Origin: Aspidapion aeneum
Taxonomy: Eukaryota; Arthropoda; Insecta; Coleoptera; Brentidae
Length of the DNA: 64,000 nt
NCBI GenBank assembly: GCA_963576565.1
Contig: OY755046.1
Span: 69,221,719-69,285,718, forward strand
Reading direction: 5' to 3'
Below are positions 39,990-51,818 of this stretch, one piece after another. Both the position numbers and the translations under genes were made by a program. Within the stretch, counting starts at the first letter, position 1. The number at the start of each line of letters is the position of its first letter. Below the pieces are notes generated by a model. It saw only the letters and a program-made list of their open reading frames with translations, did no database searches and was not told where the DNA came from.

Positions 39990-42180
39990 TTTGAAATCCG
40001 TCATTTTCATAATATGTGGTCGTAGGAAAAAATATTTGCCAAACAGTAGCATAAAAAAATCAAAACTTATGTGACATTTTATAAATGCTGTTTGTCAAAA
40101 AACACAAAAAAACTGATTTAAAATTTGAAAATATCCAGATTTTTTTAATTTTTCAACTTATTTATTAAAATAAAGTATTGTGTATGTCGTCTTGTAGGAT
40201 ATCTTTATTTGACAGACAAATATTAAGGCCATCTAGTGTCATTTTTTGACAAATATGTGGTACCTATATTGCAGAACACTGTACATTTAAAATAATACTT
40301 ATTCTGGACATTTTTATTTAAAACAGCTAATTAAAAAAAGTCAGACAAGGTATGCCAAAGTTTTTTGGAATTCTTATTTGTCAGCAAAAAAGGCTCTAAG
40401 CGACTCTTTAGATCTGAAACGGTATTTTTGATACGAATAAGGATAAACAGTGACGACTTTATGCTAAATAATTATAATTACTCACAGAAGCAAAAAATGT
40501 ATAGTCCTGTATGATCCTTTTTTTTTTAAACTCGCTTTTTTAAATAAAAATTGATCAAAATTTAAAAAAAAAGTATAGTGTTTTTTATTTTTGAAAGGCG
40601 ATAGTGATTGCCAGATTTTCGACGTGTACTTTTCTGTCAAATAGAGGCATCCTAACCATTTGTATATATGAAGAAACCACAAAAAAAGCCAAAAAATAAA
40701 AATCTCCAACTGTGAACTTAAAAAAAATACCGTTTTGAATAGTTAAAATTTTGAATTTTAATCCGACTTCGATTCAGACGTGCGTGTCAGTCTAGGTGTT
40801 TAGTTTTTAAGTTATTCGGTGTTTTTTAATGACAAATAAAATTATTGTAGGTATAAATCGCGCAATCGACTTGAATTAAAGTTCTCAAGGGCTCATTAGC
40901 TATTTGAAAGCTGTATTTTACGTGACGTCACAAAAAAACAATACAAAAAAAGTGCAAAATTCCTTTAAATATCTAGCAAAACTTTTGAATTATCAATTAA
41001 AAAAAATCGTTTAACCTTGAGTTGACCTTCGGTTTATTGATCAAGGTCAAAGTCACCTTTACACTTTTGCGTAAAATATTAAGTTAATTTGACAGATTTC
41101 ATATTATAAACTGTCAAATCTAAAGATTTAACAAATTTTAAATAGAGGGGTATAACATACTAAATTTAGACCAAAATCATAGATACTATATTTAAGTATG
41201 AGTTGACAGTTGAGGTTTTTGTTTTTTAAACTTTGAACTGTCAATTTAAACATTTCAAAGTTTGTGGCTTTGACAGCTGTTGGTTAGAATGTTTTTATAT
41301 TAAAAATTAGGTAATGTCACAAAAATATTAATGATATAATATTCAAAAAACAAAACAAAATTTTCATGTCTGAATGCAGCTAGTCTATTTGGCTTTTGAG
41401 TCAAAAAAGCTCAGGGAAAATTATGCGCAAATTTTTAAAAACAAACTTTTTGAAAAACAATTTTTTCGAAAATTTGAAAACAATTTTTTCAAAAAATTTT
41501 GCACAAAAAATAATTAATTTGATGGTTTTGCGCAATCATAACCTGCGCTGTTTTGGTCAATCGCCATTTTTTATGTATGAAACCAGAATTAAGGTTGCCT
41601 ATTCGTACCGTACAAAAAAAATACTAGATGGTAACTTTAATTTTTAATTCGGGCACAAACCTGCATGTAGCTAAATCATTTTCTTTTTATTTAAAAAAAT
41701 CCCCCAAACATCAATATACAGGGTCATCAATAAAAAAATCTTATGACGATTTTTCGAAAACCCTGTCATAATTATAAAGATTTTTTTTGAGGGATTTGCT
41801 AGTTTTTAAAAATTGATCGATTTTTACCAAAAGCAGATACTTCTAGAGTACTAATGTTGAAACAAGTTTTTAAGATTTTTTGACCTTTTTTGGATTTTTA
41901 TTTTTCTCAAAAAAATTTATATTTCTTAAAAACTTATTTCGTCATTAGTCCTTTCTGCAAAAATCATTAAAAAAATGTTCACCTCTCAACAATTAAAACT
42001 TCTTTTCAAAAAAAAACCAACGTAGTATAGACTTGTAATTTTTTTATTATATAATTTAGTTTAAAGAAAAACATTTTTGCGTATGTGTAAAACTATAGGA
42101 TACCTATATGTTAATGTAAACATAAAGTACATATAAAATAAACAAAAAAAATTAACCTTTGTTTTTTATTATATGTATTA
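39990..42180. other. Gene-free AT-rich stretch
   Basis: No supported gene. The short Lys/Phe/Asn-rich ORFs lack family resemblance. A lone CAGGGT transposon-like end occurs near 41719. Confidence 0.4.
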
Positions 42181-42234
42181 CTTCCCACCCGTTTTGACCA
42201 ATAACTTTCGTCCTAAAGAAAAAAAAGTGTATCG

Positions 42235-42450
42235 TTCGTATAGTTTATTTTCAAAATATTGACTTTTGGCAATGTTGCTTTCTTTAGAAATTATATGCAA
42301 TGCTGTCCAACCATCCTTGTTTTTTAGAATCACCAAAGCACCGTTTTTTACCAAACACAACAGTATTTAAAGAATTATCAGATTTGTTTTCAATATCTGA
42401 ACCAGAGTCTATGTGTATATCTTTAATAGTATTTGCATCAAGGGAACCTT
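42235..42450 (-). pseudogene. Partial duplicate of ANKRD16 exon 2
   Basis: On the minus strand it encodes TIKDIHIDSGSDIENKSD, then (after a frameshift) CLVKNGALVILKNKDGWTAL and HIISKESNIA. It is a copy of the middle of ANKRD16 exon 2 (43040-43190). It covers roughly one and a half ankyrin repeats, is frameshifted, and lies 80-300 bases downstream of the gene's stop codon. Confidence 0.8.
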
Positions 42451-42530
42451 TTAGTTGGGAAAGTATATTATCCATGAGGGCCTGTGATATTATTTTCAAA
42501 CTTTCTTGGCTTTCTTAAAATTATTGAACA

Positions 42531-45176
42531 TTAACTAAAATAGTCTGTAGCCACTCTACCAAAATTGTCTTTCATATTTTCATTTGCCCCACTTTGAACT
42601 AAAAAATCGTACGCATCCCTATATTTTTTCCTAGCTGCACAGTGTAAAGGTGTCCAACCAGTTTGATTCTGTTTATTCAGGTCAAATTTATATTCTCTGG
42701 CATTTAAAACATATTTTATCACATTGACATCTCCAATACTTGCAGCTAAGTGAAGCAAACCTAAGTCTGAATGGTTTTTATGTAGCACATTGGCTCCAGA
42801 ATCAATTAAATAGTCACAAACTGTTAAATGTTTGCCTAGCAAGGCTTCTTGTAGAGGTGTATTACCACAAACTTCTTGTTCTTCAATATAAATACCTATT
42901 TCTATACATTTTTTTACAATTTCTAAGTTACCATGCAAGGAAGCTATGTGCAAAATACTTCTACCATTTTTAGTTTTTAAGTTTGGATCACCTTCATGAC
43001 TTAGTAGTAAGTTAAATACATCTATGTTTCCTTCTCTAGAAATTAAATGCAATGCTGTCCAACCATCTTTGTTTTTTAAATTCACCATAGCACCGTTTTT
43101 TACCAAACACTTAACAGTATCTAAACAATCATCAGATTTACTTCCAATATCTGAACCATAGTCGATATTTATATCTTTAATAGTTTTTGCACAAGCTAGC
43201 ATCAAAGGAGTCCAATCGGCTTGTTTGATAGCATTGACATCAGCACCGTATCGTAGAAGGCTTTCACAGCATTCTACTTGAAAAAACTGGGCGGCCATGT
43301 GAAGCGGGGTTTTGTCAAAGTTATTTTTGCAGTCCACTGCGGTTTTTGAGAAGTTCTCTATAGTTATTTCTATAATGAAGACAAAGAAAACAATGGTACA
43401 GGGTATCCCATTTTCAACACTTTTGGGAGATTTGGGTTCGGGCAAATTTTAAGAGAAGACTTAATGTTAATTTTGGTGTTTCCAAGTTACATGGGGGGTT
43501 TCCAAAAGGCTGTATTTTGGGAAGGGGCCTATAACTTTTTGATTTATGAGAAGTTCAATTTTTTGTAAATTTGTTTCTTGTAGATGTTTTGACCTTTATC
43601 TGTCTCTTTTAGTTTTTGAGATATGATATATTATTTAGGTTAATATTCATTTCATTTTCAATTTTTGAAATCAGCGCAAAACGACGTTTTACGTTTATTT
43701 ATTTTTGTATTTTTTCTATTTTAATTGATATTTGAATGTTTTAGTTACCTATTTAAAAAAACTATTAAAACAGTAAATTAAAAAAAAAATTGTGTGTGCT
43801 TAAGACCACACGGCAGAAGTGTAAACTTCAACAAGGCGAAATTAATAATACTGGCCTTCATCTGCATCATCATATCGCTCGCTGTATGTTCCTCTCACAG
43901 TTAGTCGACTCGAGCCGACTTCACCCGAATGAGCGTTACATAGCGGAGCCTGACGGCTCAGTCCAATTCACTACCCACGAAAATTTCTAAACGCGCCTAA
44001 AGAAGTTTACACTTCAATAAAGAGTAAAATATTGGATCAGTCAAAGAATTTTGAAGCTGAAAGAGGGTCATTCCAAAAAAACACCAACTACAGTAAAACC
44101 TCTTCTTGTGGACACCTCTATTAAGCGGACACTCCCTTTAGGCGGACAAATTTGTTGGGACCAAGCTTTTGCCTATTTCTTTACATGTAAAATTCACTCC
44201 TATAACCGGACACTCTAATATCCGGACGCGGACAATTTTTTTTGGTTAAAGAACTCTGAAACCTCCCTTAACCGCGAACCTCTGACAACGGGACGGAGCC
44301 CTGCACGACATGGGCATAAATATTATGTAGTATGTTGGCAACAATGCACTCTGCAGGATTATGGCGCCTAGTAAAAAAAACTTCTTAATAGAAAAAATGG
44401 AAGTTGTTAACGTTTCGCAGAAGGAACATCTATCAGCACGAAAGATCGGCAAAAATTTTAATATCGAAAAAACTAAAGCAGGGGAAATTGTTAATAAATA
44501 TAAATCAACATTTCGCAGTTCTCTCTCTTAAGCGGACAGCTCCAACAAGCGGACAAAATGGACGGAAACGTGAGTGTCCGCTTATAAGAGGTTTCACTGT
44601 ATATGTTATATCTCAAAACTAAAAGTGACGTGATCAAATTTATTATTAAAAAAAAAACAAAAAAGTCATTTGCACTAAAATAAAATGTTCATAAATAAAA
44701 AAGTTATAGGTCTAGAGAAACTAAAAATTACAGATAAAATTCTGTCAATTTATATTTCGATTCTCTATACAAAAAAAAAACTATAAAAAAACTAATTTAC
44801 ACAAACTGTGATATGGAGTTTAAAAAATGTATAACAATGGTTTTGGTGGCCCAATTGGTAGGGCATTGGAGTACATAACCACAAGTCCGTGTTCAAATCC
44901 CGTTCGAAGCCCAGGAAACTTTTTTTCCGTAATTTTCCGTTCTTTAAATTCACTTCTGGTTTGGAACTAACCCAACTTACCTAGAAGGTATTCAATCATT
45001 GTCAAATGCCCCAATTGGGCACAGATGTGAAGAACAGTATCGCCCGTCTTGTCAAACGTCAAACTGGACCAATGAAAATTAGGATGCCGCTCATGGAGCA
45101 GCTTCAAATGATCCATGCAGCCATGTTGAGCTTGCTTAAAGATGATGTTTCTGTCTTTTTGAGTGATTGCGTCCAT
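42531..45176 (-). CDS. ANKRD16: Ankyrin repeat domain-containing protein 16 (ANKRD16) orthologue
   Basis: Two coding exons on the minus strand, 45176-44981 and 43369-42531, with donor GTAAGT and acceptor TTATAG join in phase 1 and give 344 residues (human ANKRD16 has 361). Ankyrin repeats are visible from GDTVLHICAQLGHLTMIEYL through DKTPLHMAAQ, QADWTPLMLAC, DGWTALHLISREGN, GRSILHIASLHGN, GNTPLQEALLGKH, LGLLHLAASIGD and TGWTPLHCAARKK. The ADWTPLM.AC and KNKDGW runs closely match vertebrate ANKRD16. There ANKRD16 binds alanyl-tRNA synthetase and captures misactivated serine on lysines, limiting mistranslation; the insect role is inferred. An insertion after LACAKTI (DINIDYGSDIGSKSDDCLDT) lengthens one repeat. 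The intron (43370-44980) is full of transposons. Confidence 0.9.
43397..43660 (+). mobile_element. Arm of the long-TIR CAGGGT MITE in the ANKRD16 intron
   Basis: From ACAGGGTATCCC it matches the left arm of 49284-50547 (CACTTTTGGGGG-like, GGGGCCTATAACTT, TTTTAGTTTTTGAGATATGA). A matching opposite-arm remnant (GTTATATCTCAAAACTAAAA) follows the Tigger element near 44607. The copy is split by later insertions. Confidence 0.6.
43797..44015 (-). repeat. Dispersed 215-bp repeat, copy 3
   Basis: A minus-strand copy of the repeat at 20347 and 22801 (TGCTTAAGACCACACGG to GAAGTTTACACTTC), in the ANKRD16 intron. Confidence 0.7.
44091..44599 (+). mobile_element. Tigger/pogo-like element, internally deleted
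   Basis: The ends CAGTAAAACCTCTTCTTGTG and CACTG-terminated CCGCTTATAAGAGGTTTC are inverted and flanked by TA (44089-44090 and 44600-44601). From about 44360 it encodes the start of a transposase with a psq-type helix-turn-helix (SQKEHLSARKIGKNFNIEKT). The DDE catalytic part is deleted. It interrupts a CAGGGT-family MITE. Confidence 0.85.
44840..44915 (+). repeat. tRNA-like sequence (degenerate tRNA-derived SINE head)
   Basis: An A box TGGCCCAATTGG at 44847-44858 and a B box GTTCAAATCC at 44891-44900 lie at tRNA spacing. The anticodon stem and acceptor stem do not pair properly, so this is more likely a SINE or tRNA pseudogene than a functional tRNA. It lies in the ANKRD16 intron near the splice donor. 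Confidence 0.5.
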
Positions 45177-45299
45177 TTTTCAGGTTTATTTGAGTGTGAT
45201 TTTTGAACCTTCCTAATAAATAAGACAATATTTTAGCTTCCCCTGGAACCCCAAAAATCCTACAGAACAAATAACTTATTTAAAAGGGGCGATATTAGG

Positions 45300-46567
45300 T
45301 AGGCGAGGGTGGGGTGAGTTTGAACACGACCACATCCCTAAAACTCAGAAGCCTACAGGGGCTGATGTGTAGAGGGATAACCGGAGCTATGAGAACTACC
45401 CCGATCCTGGCCCTAGAGACAATTCTGGGACTACCATCGCTACCAACTTGGATCAAGAGGGAGGCGATGGGGACCTACCTACGTCTAAGGGACACGGGTC
45501 AGTGGAGAGGAAGAGGGGAAACAGCTGGTCATCTAGCTATAGAAGAGCTGACAATTAGAGAAATCCCCCTCACGTCAATGACGGTCAGCAGAGCACACGC
45601 ACCTTGGAGGCTCGAAAAGAGGTACAAAATCCACATCCCAGACAGGGAAGCGTGGCAGAGAGACGAAATGATGTTTGAGGAGAGCGCTTTAGTTTGCTAC
45701 ACTGATGGATCCAAACTATCAGAGAGGCAAACCACAGGAGCGGGAGTATACGTGGAAAAACTAGAAGTTCAGAAGAACTACTCGCTCGGTCAGCAGGCTA
45801 CTGTTTTTCAAGCAGAAGTCTACGTCATAATAATGGCGGCAACCCTAGAAGAGGTTCGGAACAGCGAAGAGGAGCTTATATATATATGCTCTGACAGTCA
45901 AGCCACCCTGAAGGCGCTAAACGCACCCAAGATTGCTGACGGCTTGGTGGAAGAATGCGCAGAGGCGCTGGAGACCCTAAGCGATGGCAAACGGGTGACG
46001 CTGGTTTGGGTTCCGGGACATACGGGGGTACCAGGCAACGAGAAGGCGGACGAACTCGCACGACTCGGGGCAGGAACCGCCTATGTAGGGCCGGAGCCAC
46101 TTTTGGGCGTGACAAAAAGACAAGTGCAAAGCGGACTCAACAAATGGGCCCAGGACGCGCTATTAAACTCCTGGGAAACAGGAACGGGTTGCAGACAGAC
46201 CAGAGAATTCGTAGACCGGCCAAAAGCGACCAGAATTAGATGGATGCTGGGACGGACACGAAAAGACCTCGGACTGCTGATAGGTACTCTAACAGGACAT
46301 AACCGGTTGAGGAAGCACATGACACGTATAGGAGTCGAGAATGACCCTACCTGCCCAGCCTGTGGACAGGAAGAAGAGACATCAAGACACCTCGTGGCAG
46401 AATGCGAGGCCTACGCAAGGATGAGACAACAGGCACTCGGAGCGCCAACTCTGAGCGAGGAAGAACTGCACATGCTCAAATGGGCAGACTTACTGGACTT
46501 TGTAAAGAGAACAGGAAGGCCCAATGAGTTACCCGACCATCAAAGGGAAGTGCAGAGAGTGGGTTAA
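45300..46567 (+). pseudogene. 5'-truncated non-LTR retrotransposon ORF2 with RNase H domain
   Basis: An open frame of about 420 codons covers the post-RT region and a complete RNase H domain. The catalytic acidic residues are present in YTDGSK, QAEVYVI, CSDSQATLKAL and GNEKADELA, with WVPGHTGVPG between them. A zinc-knuckle-like CPACGQEEETSRHLVAEC ends the protein. This layout fits I/R1/Loa-type elements. RT and endonuclease are missing, so the start codon at 45314 is not a real start. The intact frame and higher GC suggest a recent insertion. Confidence 0.88.
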
Positions 46568-46719
46568 GTACTCTGGCCTACTTGTCAGACCTGCGCGTCA
46601 ACCCCCCCCCCCACTACTACTTGAACACTTTTTAATTTTTTTGTAATATTTTGTTAAACATAATAGTTATAAGGAACCAAAACTGCAATAGTAATAATTT
46701 TTTACTACTATATAATTAA

Positions 46720-47222
46720 ATCAATGGATCTATGACAGATCTGATACCTAGCCTATTAGCACACTTCAAGTGAAGCTATGTTAATCAGCCTTGAAAACAG
46801 TTTTTGTAAATATATCAGAAACTAAAGCTCCTACGAAGTTTCTGGTTATAACACAAATTATTGAGCAAAATGTAGTCTACTATAATAAACCTCATATTGA
46901 TGCGAAGCTCGGTTAAAAAGTTAGCATTTTAATTGTCAAAAACCTGTCATTAGCATTAATGGATTTTGACCAAAATCTGATCAGCTCGTTAGAGTGTCGA
47001 AAACTATTTTTCCAGCAAATTTTATGAAAATCGGTTCAGCGGTTTAGAAGCTATCGTTACAGACAGAAAAAAATACGCACACACACAGACAGACATCACG
47101 ACGATATTGCTAGGATAGGTCAAAATACACCCAAATAACACATTTTCGGCGTTATCTGAAAAAAAAATTTTCGTCGAAAACAATACCTTCTCTAGCCATT
47201 GCTGTGCGGGCTAGGAAGGTAA
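46720..47222 (+). repeat. Dispersed repeat R, copy A
   Basis: An uninterrupted copy running from AATCAATGGATCTATGAC to GGGCTAGGAAGGTAAAA. It includes AAAATCGGTTCAGCGG and a short CAGACAGA tract. Other copies, both inverted and both interrupted, are at 8305-9520 and 49090-50620. It is non-coding. Confidence 0.65.
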
Positions 47223-47668
47223 AAATATGTATTTTTAACAAGCTGCAAGTGTCCGATCTCTCCTATTTACTAGGGACACATTGATTTCTTTTTAATCGTA
47301 ACGTCTCCCCGTGTCCAAACTTACCCCAATCTCTCCTACCACTCCAAAAATATATTTACTAACGTAAAATTATTTTTGGTTGAAATATATTTAAATCTGC
47401 CATATTTAGTTCTAGAAATATTACATAAAATATTTATTTCTTTATGGAATAACCCTTTTATATCTTTGTATTTTTTACATTGTTTGTTTTTATGTTTGTA
47501 TTTTAATTTATTTACTGGGTTTAATAGTAGGTTTACACATGCATGAATTTAGTGGCGCCAGTGTTCGCGCCAGTTCTATTTGCACGCCAGTAAAGGTTTA
47601 CACTATTGTGCGAAAATTAAAAAGACTGGCACGCTAGTTTCATTTTTAAAGTGTACACGATACGCGAT

Positions 47669-47921
47669 ATGTCGGCTGAACTCTCGGAAGCCTGCAAAAT
47701 AGTCGCTAAACTTTTATTGAAACAAAAAAATAAAAGAGATTCAGGAAAAGGAACAACGAAAAGGCCGTATATGCATGGGTTAAAGCATGGATTGCTAGTC
47801 GATCTACTTTGGGTGCTTCCGAAAAACTTTTAGGATAACTTGCAGCAGAAGATCCTGCGAGCTATAAAAACCATCTTCGAATGACAAAGCAACATTTTGA
47901 TATTCTTCTAGGGTTTCTCTT
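47669..47921 (+). pseudogene. Harbinger transposase N-terminal remnant
   Basis: The + strand reads, with a frame change, AVYAWVKAWIASRSTLGASE and then LAAEDPASYKNHLRMTKQHF before the frame dies. EDP.SY.N.LRM..... is the conserved stretch upstream of the DDE domain in PIF/Harbinger transposases. The nuclease domain is deleted. Confidence 0.75.
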
Positions 47922-47949
47922 ATTTAAACAACATTCTTTAAAATTCGGT

Positions 47950-48252
47950 CTGCTACTTTAAACCATGGTACTTTTGGGGTGTATACTTCATTTGCACCGG
48001 CTCCGGAACGTTGGCTTTTTTTAATTTTTGTCAATTCCAAAGCATATGTGTTTCTTATGGATCATATTTTTGCTTTTACTTCTGCAACTTCAAAGCCTTT
48101 AATAGTCATTATTTTACTAATTTTTTGAGAAGCATTATCTCGACTATCTTTGTTTTTATACGAACTACTGTGTACATCCCATAAATAAGGAAAACATTCA
48201 TAGCCTTCAAGAAACTGTATGGTCAGTTCTGCTGACCACTTTTTTTAGCCAT
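47950..48252 (-). pseudogene. Harbinger MADF/Myb-like accessory protein remnant
   Basis: The minus strand reads KWSAELTIQFLEGYECFPYL, then WDVHSSSYKNKDSRDNASQK and FEVAEVKAKI, a stop, and KKSQRSGAGANEVYTPKVPW. This is the MADF-like DNA-binding partner typical of Harbinger elements. A frameshift near the start and an internal stop make it inactive. Confidence 0.75.
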
Positions 48253-49089
48253 ATTAAGCTATAAAAACAAAAATAAACAAAATTTTTAAGCTCAAACACA
48301 ATGAAAATAAAAAATAATGTAAAATAATGAACTTAAAACTGGCGAGCCGACGTGCAAGCACTTGTTTACACATGAAAATTTTCCTTTTCTGCGCGCATGC
48401 GTCACCACTGGCGCCAACAAATTCAGTCAGCTGCAGACTTTTTTGATACATGCATGCAAAAAAATAACTTGTGTGCAAGTCGGTGTTTACACTTGCAAAT
48501 TTAACTTACTGGCGCGCCAGTTTTTATTGGCGCCAGCAAATCCATGCATGTGTAAACTCTCCTTAACATATCTTTAATTATGAAATTAAGAAATTATTTA
48601 AAAGCAAAGGGGCTGTCCTTAAACGACGTAACGCCCTAGGGGTGAGGTGGGTTTGGCCTTGCGTTACACTTAATGTTTTTAATGTGTTTTTTTCTGAAAA
48701 ATCCTGAATTTTTGCGTTACGTACTTTAAAGACGTTCCCAAAGAGGTAATTAAAAATCGAATAAAAAAGAGGTCGTTCCATAAGAAAAATGCCAACTATC
48801 TGCCATATCTCGAAAACTAAAAGTGACAGTTCCAATCAAACCCAATACACCAAAACAAATCTTGAATGTCGCCCAGGCTTTTTTTGTAAAAGAAAACGGA
48901 ATTATTTTAATTACTAAAGTTAAAAATATTGATGAACATTTAATTTCCTTTCGGCTATTTTTTTTCAGTTTTTATCAGCAAATACCAAACAGCAACCCAC
49001 TCACTTATAAAATCCTAATACAACAACTAAAATGCAAGCAAAAACAAAAACAAAAATACACGGTGAAAACAAATATCTAAATGTATTTT

Positions 49090-50620
49090 TGCCTTCCTAG
49101 CTCGCGCAGCAATGGCTAGAGAAGGTATTGTGTTCGACGAGTTTTTTAAATAAAATGTGTTATAGTGTGAACTATCTTAGCAATATCGTCTGTCCGTGTG
49201 TCTGTCTGTGTATGTCTACCGTAACACGATAGCTACTAAACCGCTGAACCGATTTTCATAAAATTTTCAAGTAAACTAATGTACAGGGTGTCCCAAATTG
49301 GGCACTTTTGGGGGGTTTAAGGTACTTCTAGGGAAGACAAAGAAAAACTGACCATGCATTGCGAGGCTCAAATTTCAAGAGAATACTTATAGTGAAAACC
49401 GCATTTTGAAATATCGTCTCGTCTTCGAGCTACGGGGGCTTTTTGAAAAGTCTGCATTTTGGAGGGGGGTCTATAACTTCATTATTATTGGAAATAGTGA
49501 TTTAGAGTAAATTGCAATTTTATAGACTTTGTCATGAGGAATTCAACCGCTAAATTAAATTTTAACTGTCACTTTTAGTTTTTGAGATATGACATAAAGT
49601 TGCATTTTTTCTTATGGAATAGCCTATATTTTAATTAATTTTCGAATTCGTGATTAAATTCTTTTCAAAATGATGTATCATATGTCATAGTTTGATTGAG
49701 CGGTTTGGGAGATAATTAAAGTTTTTTATTTTTGTTTAGTGTGCGTTGAATGACGGTGACGTGAAAGCCTTGCGGTCAAATCCTACTTCAATGTTCCTAT
49801 AGTTTTGTTGTCTTATACTATGCAAATTAAGTTGGCCTTGCGTCTTGGCGTTTTGTCATTGTTTTCAATTGTTTAAACAATTTGACATTACGCTTTGATA
49901 TTAAATTATTTTGCACAAAAGCGTTTTAATTTTATTTTGAAATATGTATCATTTTTTAAAACTTTTTATAACTAGACTTTGAGGGCCGTCAGATGAATTA
50001 TAATTTTTCCAAACCAGCCTTACTATATTTGTGACTGTGTAAAATAATAAAAATACTGGAGTGCCTTTACCTGCCTCAGCAGGAAATCATAGCGCACTAG
50101 AAATAAGTGAAAAAGCTGAATATCTCCTAAATCGCTCAAACTATGACATATGATACATCATTTTGAAAAGAATTCAATGACGAATTCGAAAATTAATTAA
50201 AATATAGGCCATTCCATAATAAAAAGTGCAACTTTATATCATATCTCAAAAACTAAAAGTGACAGTTAAAATATAATTTAGCGGGTGAATTTCTCGTGAT
50301 AAAATCTATAAAACTGCAATTTACTCTAAATCAAAATTTCCACTAGTAACGAAGTTATAGACCCACTTCAAAAATGCAGACTTTTCAAAAAGCCCCCGTA
50401 GCTCAAAGACGAGACGATATTTCAAAATGCGGTTTTCACTAAAAGTCTTCTCTTGAAATTTGAGCCTCGCAATGCGTGGTCAGTTTTTCTCTGTCTTCCC
50501 TAGAAGTACCTTAAACCCCCTAAAAGTGCCGAATTTGGGACACCCTGTACACTACTGTTAAGAGCTGATGATATTTTGGTTAAAATCCATTAATGTTAAT
50601 GATAGTTTTTTGGCAAAATT
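49090..50620 (-). repeat. Dispersed repeat R, copy B (interrupted)
   Basis: 49090-49283 and 50548-50620 together match copy A in inverse (CCTTCCTAGCTCG, AACCGATTTTCATAAAATTT, AGAGCTGATGATATTTTGG, AATCCATTAATG). It is split at a TA by the MITE at 49284-50547. Confidence 0.65.
49284..50547. mobile_element. Long-TIR mariner-type MITE (CAGGGTGTCCC ends)
   Basis: The 1264-bp element has inverted arms of about 440 bp (49284-49725 and 50110-50547) starting CAGGGTGTCCCAAATT, with TA on both sides. The loop (49730-50110) is AT-rich and non-coding. Arm copies of the same family occur at 43397-43660 and near 48771-48840. Confidence 0.85.
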
Positions 50621-50626
50621 GTATTG

Positions 50627-51475
50627 GAGAACTTGACTTTACTTTTATCTCAATTCTTTTTACGGAATATCATTTTTGCGTACTTTGCTTTTTTACATGA
50701 AATGTTTTTGTTATGATAAGATATACTAGATAACATCTTAAATTCAAAAAGTATTTAGGTTCTCATAGCTCCCAAGAAAGATTTATTGCATCCATTATTT
50801 TTGCTTGCTGTGTATTACAAAAAGTTTTGTTTAATCTCAAAACTAAAGGATGTGCGGCGTCAAAATATCCCTTGCTTATCATCTTTTCACTTTACAAAAG
50901 CTAACGTTTAAAAAGTTGTACACATGTTTGGTATAATTTAGCGTCATATTCTCCAAAAAAAAGTTTTTTTAATCATTAAAAAAAATCAAGTAATAGTAAT
51001 TTTTTGTTATTTTTATAATTATGTGGTGTGACTTCTTGCATTATTTAGTGATAGCTTTTTTTATTTTTGACTATGTTTCGTGTAGATTGTACTATAACAA
51101 TGGTAAGCAAAAACAATCATAACAAAAACATTTCATGAAAAAAAAAGCCAAGTACGCGCAAATTATATTCCGTAACAAGAATTAAGATAAAAGTAACGCC
51201 AAGTTCTCCAAATAAAATGTCAAAATGAAAGGTTCTTACGAGTTTGGAAATGTTTTTTAAAAGTTTGCTATTACAGCCAAAATTTCTTTATGTTCAGTTT
51301 AGCACTGTGCCTAAGAGTCATTTGCAGCCCTAATAGCCAAGTTTGGAAAAAACATTTCCAAACTACTAAGAACCTTTCATTTTGAAATTTGTATTGGAGA
51401 ACTTGGCTTTACTTTTAACTCAATTCTTTTTACGGAATATCATTTTCGCGTACTTGGCTTCTTTTACATTATTTT
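50627..51475. repeat. Three alternating copies of a roughly 95-bp repeat
   Basis: The segment TTGGAGAACTTG..CTTTACTTTTA to ACATGAAATGTTTTTGTTAT occurs + at 50627-50720, - at 51105-51215 and + at 51405-51478. The second and third copies, with adjoining GAACCTTTCATTTTGA sequence, form a palindrome centred near 51308. No gene is present up to 51800. Confidence 0.65.
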
Positions 51476-51818
51476 TTCTATTTTAAAGGATTTAGATAAT
51501 ATTTAAGTTTTAAAGTAGTAAAATATGCGGAATATTGTTCAAAACAAAACAATGCCTTATTTAAAATTTTGAGGTTTTTTAATTTTTTCCCATGGTTTAA
51601 TCATAGTTCCTATCAGTCTTCCAAAGCTCAGCTCTGTAGCGTTTCTGGAAGTGGGCAATATTAATTTTACATAACTTTACATTTATAGGGAGGGAACTAA
51701 ATTAAAATTTTGGTGTTTTTAAATTTTTTCCTATAGTTTTATTATAATTCCTATCATTCTGCCAAAGCTCAGCTCTCTAGCGTTTCTGGAATATATAACT
51801 TTACATGTAAAGGGAGAT

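Larger units (their letters stand above)
47524..48562. mobile_element. Decayed PIF/Harbinger element
   Basis: The ends share GTTTACACATGCATG(A/G)ATTT...TGGCGCC in inverse and are flanked by TTA (47521-47523 and 48563-48565), the usual Harbinger target. The two convergent coding remnants inside (transposase and MADF-type DNA-binding protein) match the two-gene layout of this superfamily. Confidence 0.82.

Noticed and set aside
44840..44915. Functional tRNA gene
   Set aside because: A and B boxes are present, but acceptor and anticodon stems do not pair, so it is listed as tRNA-like repeat.
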